Assembly: GCA_947499935.1 (NCBI GenBank)
Contig: CANMQH010000006.1
Coordinates: 62,001-126,000, forward strand
Reading direction: 5' to 3'
From: an uncultured Algibacter sp.
Lineage (GTDB): Bacteria > Bacteroidota > Bacteroidia > Flavobacteriales > Flavobacteriaceae
Length of the DNA stretch: 64,000 nucleotides
Shown here: in pieces, positions 25,832 through 35,288 of the stretch
Layout: the number at the start of each line of letters is the position of its first letter
How positions within the stretch are numbered: position 1 is the stretch's first letter
Notes under the pieces: generated by a model
What the model was told of the DNA's origin: nothing
Databases searched by the model: none
The model's input: only the letters and a program-made list of their open reading frames with translations
Position numbers and translations under genes: made by a program

Positions 25832-28639
25832 ATGAAGCAAATTTTCTTATTACTCACTATGTTATCTGTGACGTTATTTACAAACGCTCAATCCTTAGAT
25901 TTAAGTCAACCATTACCATTAGATAGCAGTATAAAAAAAGGAGTACTTCCAAATGGTATAACCTATTACTTACATAGCACAGATGTTACAAAAGACGTAG
26001 CAAGTTATTATATTATACAAAATGTAGGTTCTATTTTAGAGAATGATAATCAACAAGGTTTAGCACATTTCTTAGAGCATATGGCTTTTAATGGAACTGA
26101 AACTTTTCCTGGTAAATCATTCTTAAATAAGGTACAAGAGCATGGTTTAATTTTTGGTAAGGATATTAATGCATATACCTCTTTTGATGAAACAGTTTAT
26201 AATATTGACAACCTTCCAACGACTCCTGAATTAACAGAAGCTGGATTACAGATATTACATGATTGGTCAAATTACTTATTATTAACAGATGAAGAAATAG
26301 ATGCAGAACGAGGTGTAATTAAAGAAGAGTGGCGTACCAGACAAAGTGGTCGTATGCGTGTATTTAAACAAACTATAGGTACTATGTTTGGAAATTCCAA
26401 ATATCAATATAGAATGCCTATTGGCTTGATGAGCATCGTAGAAAATTTTGAATATAAGGCACTTCGCGATTTTTATCATGATTGGTACAGAACAGACTTA
26501 CAGGCCATAGCCATTGTTGGAGACTTTGATGTTAGTGAAATGGAAGCAAAAATTAAGGAAAAATTTTCTTCAATTCCTGTTGTTAAAAACCCTCCTAAAC
26601 GTTTCAATGTAAAAATTGAAGACAATAAAGAACTCGAATTTGCCATTGGAATGGACAAAGAAGTTTCTACAGCTAGTATAGCATTTAATATCCGTCATAA
26701 TAAATCTTTAGAAGATAAAACTGTTGCAGACTTAAAAGATGATTTGTTAAACAGTATGATAACAAGTATTCTAAATACCCGCTTTAGAGAAATGGCGCAA
26801 CAAAATGAAGCACCATTTATAGGTGTTAATGCAAACTATAGCAGTTTAACTCGTTTACATAATAATTTTAGTTTACAAATTACCCCTAAACCAAACATGC
26901 AACAAAAGTCCTTTAAATTGGCAATGGACGAACTAAATAGAGCTGTTAAGTTTGGATTTACAAAATCAGAAATAAATATTGCTAAAGCAGATTTTAGTGG
27001 TTATTATGAAAATCAAATAGCTAAGCTAGATGATCGTTCTTCAGGACAAATAATTCAGGCTGTTAAAACAAATTATTTAGAGAACGCGCATTTAACAGAT
27101 ATAGTTAAAGAATATGAGTTAGTAAAAATTTTATTTAATGAATTGACTCAGGCAGATTTATTAAAGAGAATTCAAACAATTTACACACAAAAGAACCGAA
27201 ACGTTATTATAACTGGAGTTGAAGGTAATGAGAACCTTACTAAAGCACAAGTAAAAGAACTTATTACTGCTAGTGAAAATGATGCATCTTTACAGGCTTA
27301 TGAAGAAGGTGAGGAAGTCCAATCTCTAATGACAGGTGTTGAGTTAATTCCAGGGAAAATAGTATCCGAAAATAAAAATGATGCGCTTGGCTTTACAACA
27401 TATACATTAAGTAATGGCATTGAAGTGCACTATAAATTTGTAGATAAAAATAAAAATGTGGTTACACTTGAAGCCATAAGTGATGGTGGGGAATCATTAT
27501 TAAACACGGAAGATTTACCATCTGCTCAAATGATTAACAATGTAGCTCAAATGTCTGGATTAGGTGTTTTTTCTGCAACAGATTTACCTAAAGTTTTGGC
27601 CGGAAAAACAGCTTCAACAAGTTTTTATATAGATAATATTAAAGAATCTGTTTCGGGCTCATCATCAACAAAAGATATTGAAACCATGATACAAATGGTT
27701 AATCTTCGTTTTACTAAGCCCCGTTTTGATGAAACAGGATATAACTTTTTAATGCAAAATATTGATAATTATTTAATCAGAAAAAGCCAAGATTTAAGCT
27801 CTAAAATGCAAGATAGTATAACAACAACGTTATATGGATATAATCATCCTGTAAAACGAATATTTAATAAAGATTTTGTTGCAGACATAAGTTTAGATAA
27901 AGTGAAAACCATCTATAATGATAGATTTTCGAATCCAGCAGATTTTAAATTCTTTATAGTGGGAGATGTTACGCAAGAAAACTTAAAACCACTATTAGAA
28001 AAATTTATAGCAAGTTTACCAACAAATAAAGTAAAAGAAAACTGGAAAGACAATTCTGCAGAATGGTCATTAAAAAACACAGATAAAGATGTTTTTATTC
28101 CAATGGAAGATGCAAAAGGGTCTGTAAATATTGCTATCAAAAAAGAAATGCCTTTCAATTTAAAAGATCAATTTTTGTTAGACGCTTTGGGTAATATTCT
28201 TCAATTGCGATACACAGAATCTTTAAGAGAACAAGAAGGGGGTACTTATGGAGCAAGTGTTAATGGTAAATTATTTAAAGAACCTAAATCTTATGCCTAT
28301 ATATCAGTTAAATTCGATTGTAATCCAGATTTAGTAGAAAAACTAATAACCTTAGTGTACAAAGAATTGGAAGACATAAAAAATGGAACTATTCGCCAAG
28401 AAGATTTAGATAAAACACTAACTAATTTTTTAAAAGAAAGAAAGGATAGCAAAAACTTTAATAATTATGATTTAACTGCCATGAAGAATTATGTTTTAGA
28501 AGGATATAATATGGAATTATCTGAAAATTTTGAAGCTATAGTTAATTCGATAACAAAGAAAGATATTCAAGGTATAACTAATAGAATTTTGACGGATTAT
28601 AAATCGTATGAAATTATATTTAAACCGCTTTCTGAATAA
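25832..28639 (+). CDS. M16-family zinc metallopeptidase (insulinase/pitrilysin type)
   Basis: 935 residues with signal peptide (about 1-19, cleavage after NAQ). The inverted zinc site is intact: His79-F-L-Glu82-His83, with the distal ligand Glu159 in DAERGVIKEEW. Four M16 half-domains are spread over the full length, in two pairs. The second pair (about 530-930) lacks the zinc motif, as usual, and contains a REQEGGTYGASV-type motif. M16 enzymes of this size in Bacteroidetes are periplasmic or surface clamshell peptidases that digest peptides rather than folded proteins. It is followed after 48 bases by a TlpA-type redoxin gene and heads the SusCD/redoxin region. Confidence 0.92.
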   Translation: MKQIFLLLTMLSVTLFTNAQSLDLSQPLPLDSSIKKGVLPNGITYYLHSTDVTKDVASYYIIQNVGSILENDNQQGLAHFLEHMAFNGTETFPGKSFLNKVQEHGLIFGKDINAYTSFDETVYNIDNLPTTPELTEAGLQILHDWSNYLLLTDEEIDAERGVIKEEWRTRQSGRMRVFKQTIGTMFGNSKYQYRMPIGLMSIVENFEYKALRDFYHDWYRTDLQAIAIVGDFDVSEMEAKIKEKFSSIPVVKNPPKRFNVKIEDNKELEFAIGMDKEVSTASIAFNIRHNKSLEDKTVADLKDDLLNSMITSILNTRFREMAQQNEAPFIGVNANYSSLTRLHNNFSLQITPKPNMQQKSFKLAMDELNRAVKFGFTKSEINIAKADFSGYYENQIAKLDDRSSGQIIQAVKTNYLENAHLTDIVKEYELVKILFNELTQADLLKRIQTIYTQKNRNVIITGVEGNENLTKAQVKELITASENDASLQAYEEGEEVQSLMTGVELIPGKIVSENKNDALGFTTYTLSNGIEVHYKFVDKNKNVVTLEAISDGGESLLNTEDLPSAQMINNVAQMSGLGVFSATDLPKVLAGKTASTSFYIDNIKESVSGSSSTKDIETMIQMVNLRFTKPRFDETGYNFLMQNIDNYLIRKSQDLSSKMQDSITTTLYGYNHPVKRIFNKDFVADISLDKVKTIYNDRFSNPADFKFFIVGDVTQENLKPLLEKFIASLPTNKVKENWKDNSAEWSLKNTDKDVFIPMEDAKGSVNIAIKKEMPFNLKDQFLLDALGNILQLRYTESLREQEGGTYGASVNGKLFKEPKSYAYISVKFDCNPDLVEKLITLVYKELEDIKNGTIRQEDLDKTLTNFLKERKDSKNFNNYDLTAMKNYVLEGYNMELSENFEAIVNSITKKDIQGITNRILTDYKSYEIIFKPLSE

Positions 28640-28687
28640 TGAACTCATAAAAATGAGAAATAAAATAACCAAAATTAAAATAAAATC

Positions 28688-29695
28688 ATGAAAAACTTAA
28701 TTTACATAGTATCAATAGCCATAGTATTTGTCTCTTGTAAAAAAGAAGTTCCTAAAGATTATGTAACCCTTTCAGGTACTATAAGCAATCAAAATTCAGA
28801 TTCTTTAGTGGTATTTGAAAAAGATATTATAAAAACGATTAATGTAAACCTAGATGGTACATTTTCAGATACACTTAAAGTTAAAACAGGAGATTATATC
28901 ATTTTTGATGGTGGAGAAAGCGCTCCCGTATATCTTAAAAATGGTTATGATTTAAATATCACTTTAGATACTAAGGAATTTGATGAAACCATCACTTTTC
29001 AGGGAGCAGGAGCAGAAGCTAACAACTACTTAGCTAAAAAAACGTTGTTACAAGAAAAGGCTTTTAATTTTGAAGACCTTATGAGGTTGGACAGGGCAAA
29101 CTTCAATAAAAAGTTAGTTTCAATAGAAAATGATTTTAAATCATTATTACAGAACACAAAAAACTTAGACACAGCGTTTGTTTCAAGCCAAGAAAAAGCA
29201 GCTACATCATTAGTAAAAGAGTTAGCAACGGTGTACGAAGAAAAACAATTTTTGTTGGCTATGAATGGTAAAGAATCTCCAAAATTTGTTGATTATGAAA
29301 ACTACGCTGGTGGCTCAACATCATTAGAAGATTTAAAAGGTAAATATGTTTATATAGATGTTTGGGCGACTTGGTGTGGACCATGCAAGATGGAAATTCC
29401 ATTTTTAAAAGAAGTTGAAAAACAATATCATAATAAAAATATTGAGTTTGTAAGTATCTCTGTTGATAAAGAAGTAGATTATGACAAATGGAAAACTATG
29501 ATTACTGAAAAAGAATTAAGCGGTATTCAATTAATAGCAGATAATGATTTTAAATCTACTTTTGTGAAAGATTACAAAATCAATGGTATTCCAAGATTTA
29601 TTCTTATCGATCCGCAAGGAAAAATTATTGATGCTGAAGCTCCAAGACCTTCTAATGATAAATTGATAGACTTATTTAAAGAACTAAATATATAA
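28688..29695 (+). CDS. TlpA-family thioredoxin-fold lipoprotein (redoxin 1)
   Basis: 335 residues. Lipobox with Cys17 (VFVSC). The N-terminal DUF4369-like beta domain (about 22-110) starts KDYVTLSGTISNQNSDS. A helical linker follows, then a thioredoxin domain with W229-C230-G-P-C233 and a cis-proline loop (NGIPRFILID). TlpA proteins reduce disulfides outside the cytoplasm; the DUF4369-like domain is typical of Bacteroidetes envelope redoxins. Spacing of 48 bases and the same strand make it co-transcribed with the M16 peptidase, and a terminator follows. It is one of three redoxins surrounding this SusCD pair. Confidence 0.9.
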   Translation: MKNLIYIVSIAIVFVSCKKEVPKDYVTLSGTISNQNSDSLVVFEKDIIKTINVNLDGTFSDTLKVKTGDYIIFDGGESAPVYLKNGYDLNITLDTKEFDETITFQGAGAEANNYLAKKTLLQEKAFNFEDLMRLDRANFNKKLVSIENDFKSLLQNTKNLDTAFVSSQEKAATSLVKELATVYEEKQFLLAMNGKESPKFVDYENYAGGSTSLEDLKGKYVYIDVWATWCGPCKMEIPFLKEVEKQYHNKNIEFVSISVDKEVDYDKWKTMITEKELSGIQLIADNDFKSTFVKDYKINGIPRFILIDPQGKIIDAEAPRPSNDKLIDLFKELNI

Positions 29696-29707
29696 TAATA
29701 CCAATAT

Positions 29708-29748
29708 AACTATAAAACCATATAATTCCGTATGGTTTTATAGTTTTA
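29708..29748. terminator. Intrinsic terminator between redoxin 1 and the convergent sigma-factor gene
   Basis: Perfect 15-bp stem AACTATAAAACCATA (29708-29722) with 29731-29745, an 8-base loop, then TTTAAA. It lies between convergent genes and could serve both. Confidence 0.85.
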
Positions 29749-29786
29749 AACGCATCTAAACTTCCCATATCTATTAAAACGTTCCA

Positions 29787-30374
29787 TTAATTATGGTTAG
29801 TGTTAGGTGTTAGGAAAACGTTTCTAATTAAAAGTAAAATTAGCTTATCATCTTCAAAAGCCTTTCTCATTTTTTTAAATGCAATACTCATCTGTTTTTC
29901 AACAGTTTTTATAGAAATACCTAAAACATCAGCTATATCTTTATATTTAATCCCTTGAACCTTGCTCATTTTAAGAATTTCTTGACAACGAGGTGGTAGT
30001 GAATCTATAATTAAATTCATCTTTTTTATGCGATTCTCCAATACTTCTTTATCGTCTTTTATTATACCTCGTAAAGCTTTTTCGTATAATATATCAAATA
30101 ATTTAGCTCTTCTTTTTTCTTTTTTAATACTATCAATATATCTGTTATAAGCAATGCTGTATAAATAATTTTTTGGAGACCTTATCTCGTCCAGTTTAGA
30201 CCTATCTTTCCAAAAATCAATAAAAGCTTGTTGTACAATATCTTCCGAACTCATTTTATCATTTGTATAAGTAACTATGTAAGCTACCAACCTATCATAA
30301 TATAACTCAAATAAATATTTAAACGCTTCTCTGTCTCCTTTTTTTAGTGTTTTTACGGCATCTATTTCGTTCAT
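29787..30374 (-). CDS. ECF RNA polymerase sigma factor, FecI-like (SusCD-associated)
   Basis: 195 residues. Region 2 runs over about 10-80 (FKYLFELYYDRLVAYIVTY, SSEDIVQQAFIDFWKDRSKL, NYLYSIAYNRYIDSIKKEKRR). Region 4 runs over about 125-180 (LPPRCQEILKMSKVQGIKYKDIADVLGISIKTVEKQMSIAFKKMRK). This is the Bacteroides-type ECF sigma that works with a FecR anti-sigma and a SusC receptor carrying an STN domain. It is divergent from fecR with 132 bases between them, rather than in the usual fecI-fecR tandem. It probably directs transcription of the susCD genes and perhaps of the flanking redoxin/M16 genes. Confidence 0.93.
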   Translation of the reverse strand: MNEIDAVKTLKKGDREAFKYLFELYYDRLVAYIVTYTNDKMSSEDIVQQAFIDFWKDRSKLDEIRSPKNYLYSIAYNRYIDSIKKEKRRAKLFDILYEKALRGIIKDDKEVLENRIKKMNLIIDSLPPRCQEILKMSKVQGIKYKDIADVLGISIKTVEKQMSIAFKKMRKAFEDDKLILLLIRNVFLTPNTNHN

Positions 30375-30506
30375 AAAAAGAAAAGTCTCATCAAAAAGTT
30401 ATAAAAAAAAATTAAATTCTTTTAGGGGTATTCTTAAATTATATAGCAATAATATAAAAGAAACAGACAAAACGTGAAGAAATTTAAAGAAATTTGCAAA
30501 TAAATT

Positions 30507-31655
30507 ATGAAATCCCATATCACAAAATTATTAACTAATACCATTACAAAGCAAGAGCTTTTAGAACTTAAAGAATGGTTAGCTAATTCTAAAAATCAAT
30601 CCACATTACAAGAATATATCAAAGGTTTTCATGATTTGAATCTAGTAATGCTTAAAAATAATATAGATGAAGCTCTAAATAAAGTAATAAATGAGATTGA
30701 TAAATACGAAAAAAACATTAAGGTAATCCCATTATACAATAGAAACTTATTTAAATACGCTGTTGCTATTTTGATATTGATAACTAGCGGATACTTTTTT
30801 CTTACAAATAACAACAAAGCGAATCCAGATACTCAAATAATAGTTAACAATAATATTTCTACAGGCACAAATAAAGCCATACTTACTTTAGAAGACGGTT
30901 CTCAAATAAGGTTAGAAAAAGGAGAAAATTATATTACCGATAATTTAAGTAGTAATGGAGAAGAAATAATTTATACATCTCCAGTTTCTGTAAAACCAGA
31001 AATAGCTTATAACTATTTAACAGTTCCTAGGGGTGGAGAATATTTTGTAAAACTCTCTGATGGCACGCAGGTATGGTTAAACTCTGAATCTAAATTTAAA
31101 TATCCTGTAAATTTTATAAAAGGGGAAACACGAGAAGTAGAGCTCGTTTATGGCGAAGCTTATTTTGATGTATCGCCAAGCACAAATCACAATGGCTCTA
31201 AATTTAAAGTATCTACTGGGATTCAGGAAGTAGAAGTTCTAGGCACCGAATTTAATATAAAAGCTTACACAGATGAAAATGCTATTTACACCACTTTAGT
31301 TGAAGGAAAAATATCGATAAACAATACTCTTTTAAAAGAGAACCTAAATCCAGGCGAGCAATCTAATGTTAATCTTACTAACCAAAGCATGTCCATTTCA
31401 AAAGTTAATGTTTACAATGAGATATCATGGAAAAATGGTGTTTTTAGCTTTGAAAATATGCCTTTAAAAAAAATAATGAAAGTATTATCGAGATGGTATG
31501 ATTTGGACATGATTTTTGTTGATTCTGAAATTGGAAATAAATTGTTTACTGGTAGTCTAGGCAGAGAACAATCTATAGAAGAAATTTTATCTATCATTCA
31601 TAAACTAAATCGTATTAACTATAAAATAGACAACAAAACCATTTATTTTAAATAA
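30507..31655 (+). CDS. FecR-family anti-sigma factor
   Basis: 382 residues. A short N-terminal cytoplasmic part (1-80) is followed by one membrane span (about 83-100, YAVAILILITSGYFFLT) and a periplasmic FecR domain (about 115-300: AILTLEDGSQIRLEKG, VPRGGEYFVKLSDGTQVWLNSESKFKYP, GEAYFDVSP, LGTEFNIKAY). A C-terminal DUF4974/STN-like domain follows (about 305-380: MSISKVNVYNEISWKNGVFSFENMPLKKIMKVLSRWYDLD). It should hold the ECF sigma factor inactive until the SusC receptor signals ligand. It lies 105 bases before susC on the same strand. Confidence 0.93.
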   Translation: MKSHITKLLTNTITKQELLELKEWLANSKNQSTLQEYIKGFHDLNLVMLKNNIDEALNKVINEIDKYEKNIKVIPLYNRNLFKYAVAILILITSGYFFLTNNNKANPDTQIIVNNNISTGTNKAILTLEDGSQIRLEKGENYITDNLSSNGEEIIYTSPVSVKPEIAYNYLTVPRGGEYFVKLSDGTQVWLNSESKFKYPVNFIKGETREVELVYGEAYFDVSPSTNHNGSKFKVSTGIQEVEVLGTEFNIKAYTDENAIYTTLVEGKISINNTLLKENLNPGEQSNVNLTNQSMSISKVNVYNEISWKNGVFSFENMPLKKIMKVLSRWYDLDMIFVDSEIGNKLFTGSLGREQSIEEILSIIHKLNRINYKIDNKTIYFK

Positions 31656-31664
31656 CACAAAAAA

Positions 31665-31707
31665 GGGAATAGAGGTTCAAGTCCGCAAAAACCAAACCTT
31701 CAATCCC
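31665..31707 (+). other. Imperfect hairpin in the fecR-susC gap
   Basis: GGGAATAGAGGTT (31665-31677) can pair with AACCTTCAATCCC (31695-31707) with two mismatches and one G-U, loop of 17 bases. It lies just after the fecR stop. No T-run follows, so it may be a leader structure or processing site between fecR and susC rather than a terminator. Confidence 0.35.
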
Positions 31708-31760
31708 CTAATCAAGTATTAATTAACTAAAAAATTCAACTAATTAACAACAGCAAATTT

Positions 31761-34700
31761 ATGGAAATTAATTTAACCAAAGCTTTTTTCTATTTTAGAA
31801 AAAAGCTATTAAAAATCATCATGAGAACCTTTATACTCTTATTTTGTTTTACCACGTTTGGCTTTACACCCAATAATGTTTTGTCGCAAAACACAAAAAT
31901 TAAAATTAGTAAAGACAAAATTGTTACGGTAGATGAAGTTTTTAAAATTATTAAAGAACAAACTAAATACCACTTTATTTACGAGTCAGGCATGTTTGAC
32001 AACTTCCCGAAAGTGAAACTAAAAAAAGGAATAGTTAAAGCAAATAATTTACTTAAAATAAGTTTATCTAAAGGGTCATTTAACTTTGATCTTAGTAATG
32101 GAAATACAATCGTTATTGTTGAAAACTTGAACAATTTGCAAGATAGACCTATTACCGGTACTGTAATTGACGAAAACGGTATACCACTAGCAGGGATAAC
32201 AGTTTATGTTACCAACAAAAAACCCATTGGAGATAATGTAGATAAAAATACCATTATTCGCTATGCAGTAACTGATTTTGATGGTAGTTTTTCTACAAAT
32301 GTAGGAACAAATAAATATCTTGTTTTTGATGGTCTTAGCTATGAAACTACAATTTTAGAAGTTACCCTCAATAAAACTGTATATAATGCAATATTAAAAG
32401 AAAAAGCAACCTCTCTTAATGAAGTCCTTGTTGTTGGCTATGGCTCTACAGTTAAAAAAGATCTTACTGGTTCAGTAGGATCCATAAAAGCAGATGATAT
32501 AACAAAAATTAATAGACAGTCTATCGATCAAGCACTGGCTGGTCAAGTTCCTGGGGTATTTGTTCAAGGTCTTGGTGGTGCTCCTGGTGCAGGTGCAACA
32601 GTATTTATTAGAGGATTAACTCAACTTAGAGGAGACAATCAACCCTTATACGTAATAGATGGTGTTCCTATAACTGTAAACAATCAATTTCTTAACCCTG
32701 ATGGTTTGAATTCTTTTGGACAAAATGAAAATCCTTTATTAGCCATAAACCCTCAAGATATTGAACGTATCGATATTTTAAAAGATGCTTCTTCATCGGC
32801 CATCTACGGGTCTAGAGCTGCAAATGGTGTCATCTTGATTACCACAAAAAAAGGAAAACGTAATCAAGAACCAACATTAACATTTAGCCAGAATACCACA
32901 TTTCAAGAAGCAACAGGTACTCATAACTTATTAAATGCTATACAATTTAAAGATTTCGCTATCGAGCAAGCTCAAATAGCTATAGACCGTTTTCAAGGTC
33001 CCCCTTTTGCAATACCCTTTGCTTTACCTATAGAAAATGCTATTGTAAATGATACTGATAATTATTTTGGAAATGCCGATACAAATTGGCAAGAAGCCAT
33101 ACAAAATAACAACCCTATTTGGACAGATTATAGACTAAACCTATCTGGAGGAACAAAGCATATAAATTACCGTTTAGCTGTGGGAACTTCCAATCAAGAA
33201 GGGCTTATTAAGGGCAGTAAATTTACACGCTATAATGTGTCTGCTAATATTGATGCCAATGTATCAAAACGTATAAGTGTAGGTACCTCTATTGGCTATA
33301 ACTATACAGTTAATAAACGATCAGGTCTCATTGGTTTATCTAATGCATTTTTTAGACCAGACCTTCCTATATTTAATGAAGATGGCTCATTTTCTAGTAC
33401 AACTGGACGGTTTGGAATTGTGAATCGAAACCCCTTAGGAGATCAAAACAAAGTACGAAACCGTGCTTTAACTCAAAACATTTTGGCTTCAGGACATATT
33501 GGTATTAAAATTATTAAAAACCTAAAATTCAAATCGTTATTAAGTGTTAACACTAATAGTACACAAAGTTCAATATTTTCGCCTTCTTTTACTATGACTG
33601 CCCAAAGAGAAACTAATTTTAGTGGAATCATAGGAGCCGTTTTAGAAAATCAATTTAATACTTCAAACTCATTTTCTTTTTCAAATACCTTAAACTACGT
33701 AGCAAGAATTAATAAAAACCATAGAATAGATGCGTTATTAGGTATAGAATCATTTAGTTCACGAATAGACTTAGAGGCTCAAGAGTATCAAGGGTTTCCT
33801 GATGATAAAACATTAACCAGTGTTAATTCTGCACAAAATGTTAATTCTTATAGTAGTCAATCTAGTCAAAATGGTTTAAATTCTATATTAACCAGAATTA
33901 ATTACAACTATAAAGACCGCTATTTACTTACACTTACTGGTCGTAGAGATAAGTCTACAAAGTTTGGACCTAATAACAAAGTTGGATACTTCCCTTCTAC
34001 TGGTGTTGCTTGGAATATTCATAATGAAAACTTTTTAAAAGAAAATAATCTTATAAATCAATTAAAAATTAGAGCTAGTCTTGGTAGAGTAGGTAATTCG
34101 GGAAACATTCCTTCTTTTAGTTATCAATCCTTTTTAACAACGCCTTTTAACGGGCAAGGCATCTATAATGGCCTTAATGGCATAGCTATTAATGGATTGC
34201 CAGCACCAGATCTTAAATGGGAAACAACAGATCAGTTAGATTTAGGATTGGAATTTCAACTTTTTAAAAGTAGATTTAATGCTGAGATTAGTTATTTTAA
34301 AAATAAGACCAAAGACCTTATCCTATTTTTACCTGTACCTGCCCAAACAGGTTTTTTAAACCGACCTGAAAACATTGGAGATGTAACAAATAAAGGCTGG
34401 GAAATTTTAATTGGAGGTGATCTCATTAGAACCAAAAACTTTAATTGGAATTCTTCCTTAAACATATCTTTCGTTAAAAATAATGTAGATAAACTTAATG
34501 GCGGTGCAACTATACCTGCTACAGGAGGTACTCCCTTTATTGAAGAAGGTTCTCCTATAGGTGCCATTTTTGGTGTTGAGGTATCATCAATCGCCCAAAC
34601 ACAACAAGAAATTGATGAACTAAATGCTGCGGCTGTGGCTGCAAATTCTCCTTTTGGAGGCTATTCTTTTGCTCTAATTGAGCCAGGAGATTATATCTAT

Positions 34701-35273
34701 AAAGATACCAATGGAGATGGTTTTGTAACGGGTTTAGATAGAAAAACATTAGGGGATATAAACCCAGATTATTTTGGTGGCTGGAACAATACTATGACCT
34801 ATAAGAGCTTCGATTTTTCTTTTAATTTCCAATTTGTACAAGGTAACGAACGTATTTGGCAAAGAGCTGTTAGCTTGGGAGGTGTGAACCTTTCAGAAAA
34901 TACCACCGATATTATTTACAATACCTGGACAGAAGAAAATAGGGATGCTAGATACGCTAATATTGGATCGCGTAGTCACGGAAGTATAGTTGACCCAACA
35001 TCAAGGGCTGTAGTAGATGGTTCTTATATAAGATTAAGATCAGCAGCATTAGGTTTTAGGTTTCCTAAAAAATGGATAGATCATATGGGTATTAATAGTG
35101 CAAAGCTAAGCTTTAGCGGAAATAATCTATTTACCATTACAGACTACCCTGGAATAGACCCTGAAGCGGTTAATACTCCTAGAGGAGGCAGTACTGTTGA
35201 TTTGACTATAGACAATGACAGTTCATACCCACAAGTAAAAACATATACTTTGGGGCTAAACGTAACCTTTTAA
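31761..35273 (+). CDS. SusC/RagA-type TonB-dependent outer-membrane receptor with STN domain
   Basis: 1170 residues. Long signal region (1-43, ending VLSQ). STN signalling domain at about 45-125 (VTVDEVFKIIKEQTKYHFIYESGMF). Carboxypeptidase-regulatory-like domain at about 130-210 (RPITGTVIDENGIPLAGITVYV). TonB box and plug from about 215 (LNEVLVVGYGSTVKKDLTGSVGSIKADDI, ALAGQVPGVFV, RIDILKDASSSAIYGSRAANGVILITTKKG). Beta-barrel to the C-terminus (YPQVKTYTLGLNVTF). The STN domain links it to the FecR/FecI pair just upstream by transenvelope signalling. With SusD it imports a ligand; gene context (M16 peptidase, redoxins, no glycosidase) hints at a peptide rather than a glycan. Confidence 0.95.
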   Translation: MEINLTKAFFYFRKKLLKIIMRTFILLFCFTTFGFTPNNVLSQNTKIKISKDKIVTVDEVFKIIKEQTKYHFIYESGMFDNFPKVKLKKGIVKANNLLKISLSKGSFNFDLSNGNTIVIVENLNNLQDRPITGTVIDENGIPLAGITVYVTNKKPIGDNVDKNTIIRYAVTDFDGSFSTNVGTNKYLVFDGLSYETTILEVTLNKTVYNAILKEKATSLNEVLVVGYGSTVKKDLTGSVGSIKADDITKINRQSIDQALAGQVPGVFVQGLGGAPGAGATVFIRGLTQLRGDNQPLYVIDGVPITVNNQFLNPDGLNSFGQNENPLLAINPQDIERIDILKDASSSAIYGSRAANGVILITTKKGKRNQEPTLTFSQNTTFQEATGTHNLLNAIQFKDFAIEQAQIAIDRFQGPPFAIPFALPIENAIVNDTDNYFGNADTNWQEAIQNNNPIWTDYRLNLSGGTKHINYRLAVGTSNQEGLIKGSKFTRYNVSANIDANVSKRISVGTSIGYNYTVNKRSGLIGLSNAFFRPDLPIFNEDGSFSSTTGRFGIVNRNPLGDQNKVRNRALTQNILASGHIGIKIIKNLKFKSLLSVNTNSTQSSIFSPSFTMTAQRETNFSGIIGAVLENQFNTSNSFSFSNTLNYVARINKNHRIDALLGIESFSSRIDLEAQEYQGFPDDKTLTSVNSAQNVNSYSSQSSQNGLNSILTRINYNYKDRYLLTLTGRRDKSTKFGPNNKVGYFPSTGVAWNIHNENFLKENNLINQLKIRASLGRVGNSGNIPSFSYQSFLTTPFNGQGIYNGLNGIAINGLPAPDLKWETTDQLDLGLEFQLFKSRFNAEISYFKNKTKDLILFLPVPAQTGFLNRPENIGDVTNKGWEILIGGDLIRTKNFNWNSSLNISFVKNNVDKLNGGATIPATGGTPFIEEGSPIGAIFGVEVSSIAQTQQEIDELNAAAVAANSPFGGYSFALIEPGDYIYKDTNGDGFVTGLDRKTLGDINPDYFGGWNNTMTYKSFDFSFNFQFVQGNERIWQRAVSLGGVNLSENTTDIIYNTWTEENRDARYANIGSRSHGSIVDPTSRAVVDGSYIRLRSAALGFRFPKKWIDHMGINSAKLSFSGNNLFTITDYPGIDPEAVNTPRGGSTVDLTIDNDSSYPQVKTYTLGLNVTF

Positions 35274-35288
35274 TAAAAAATTATAGAT

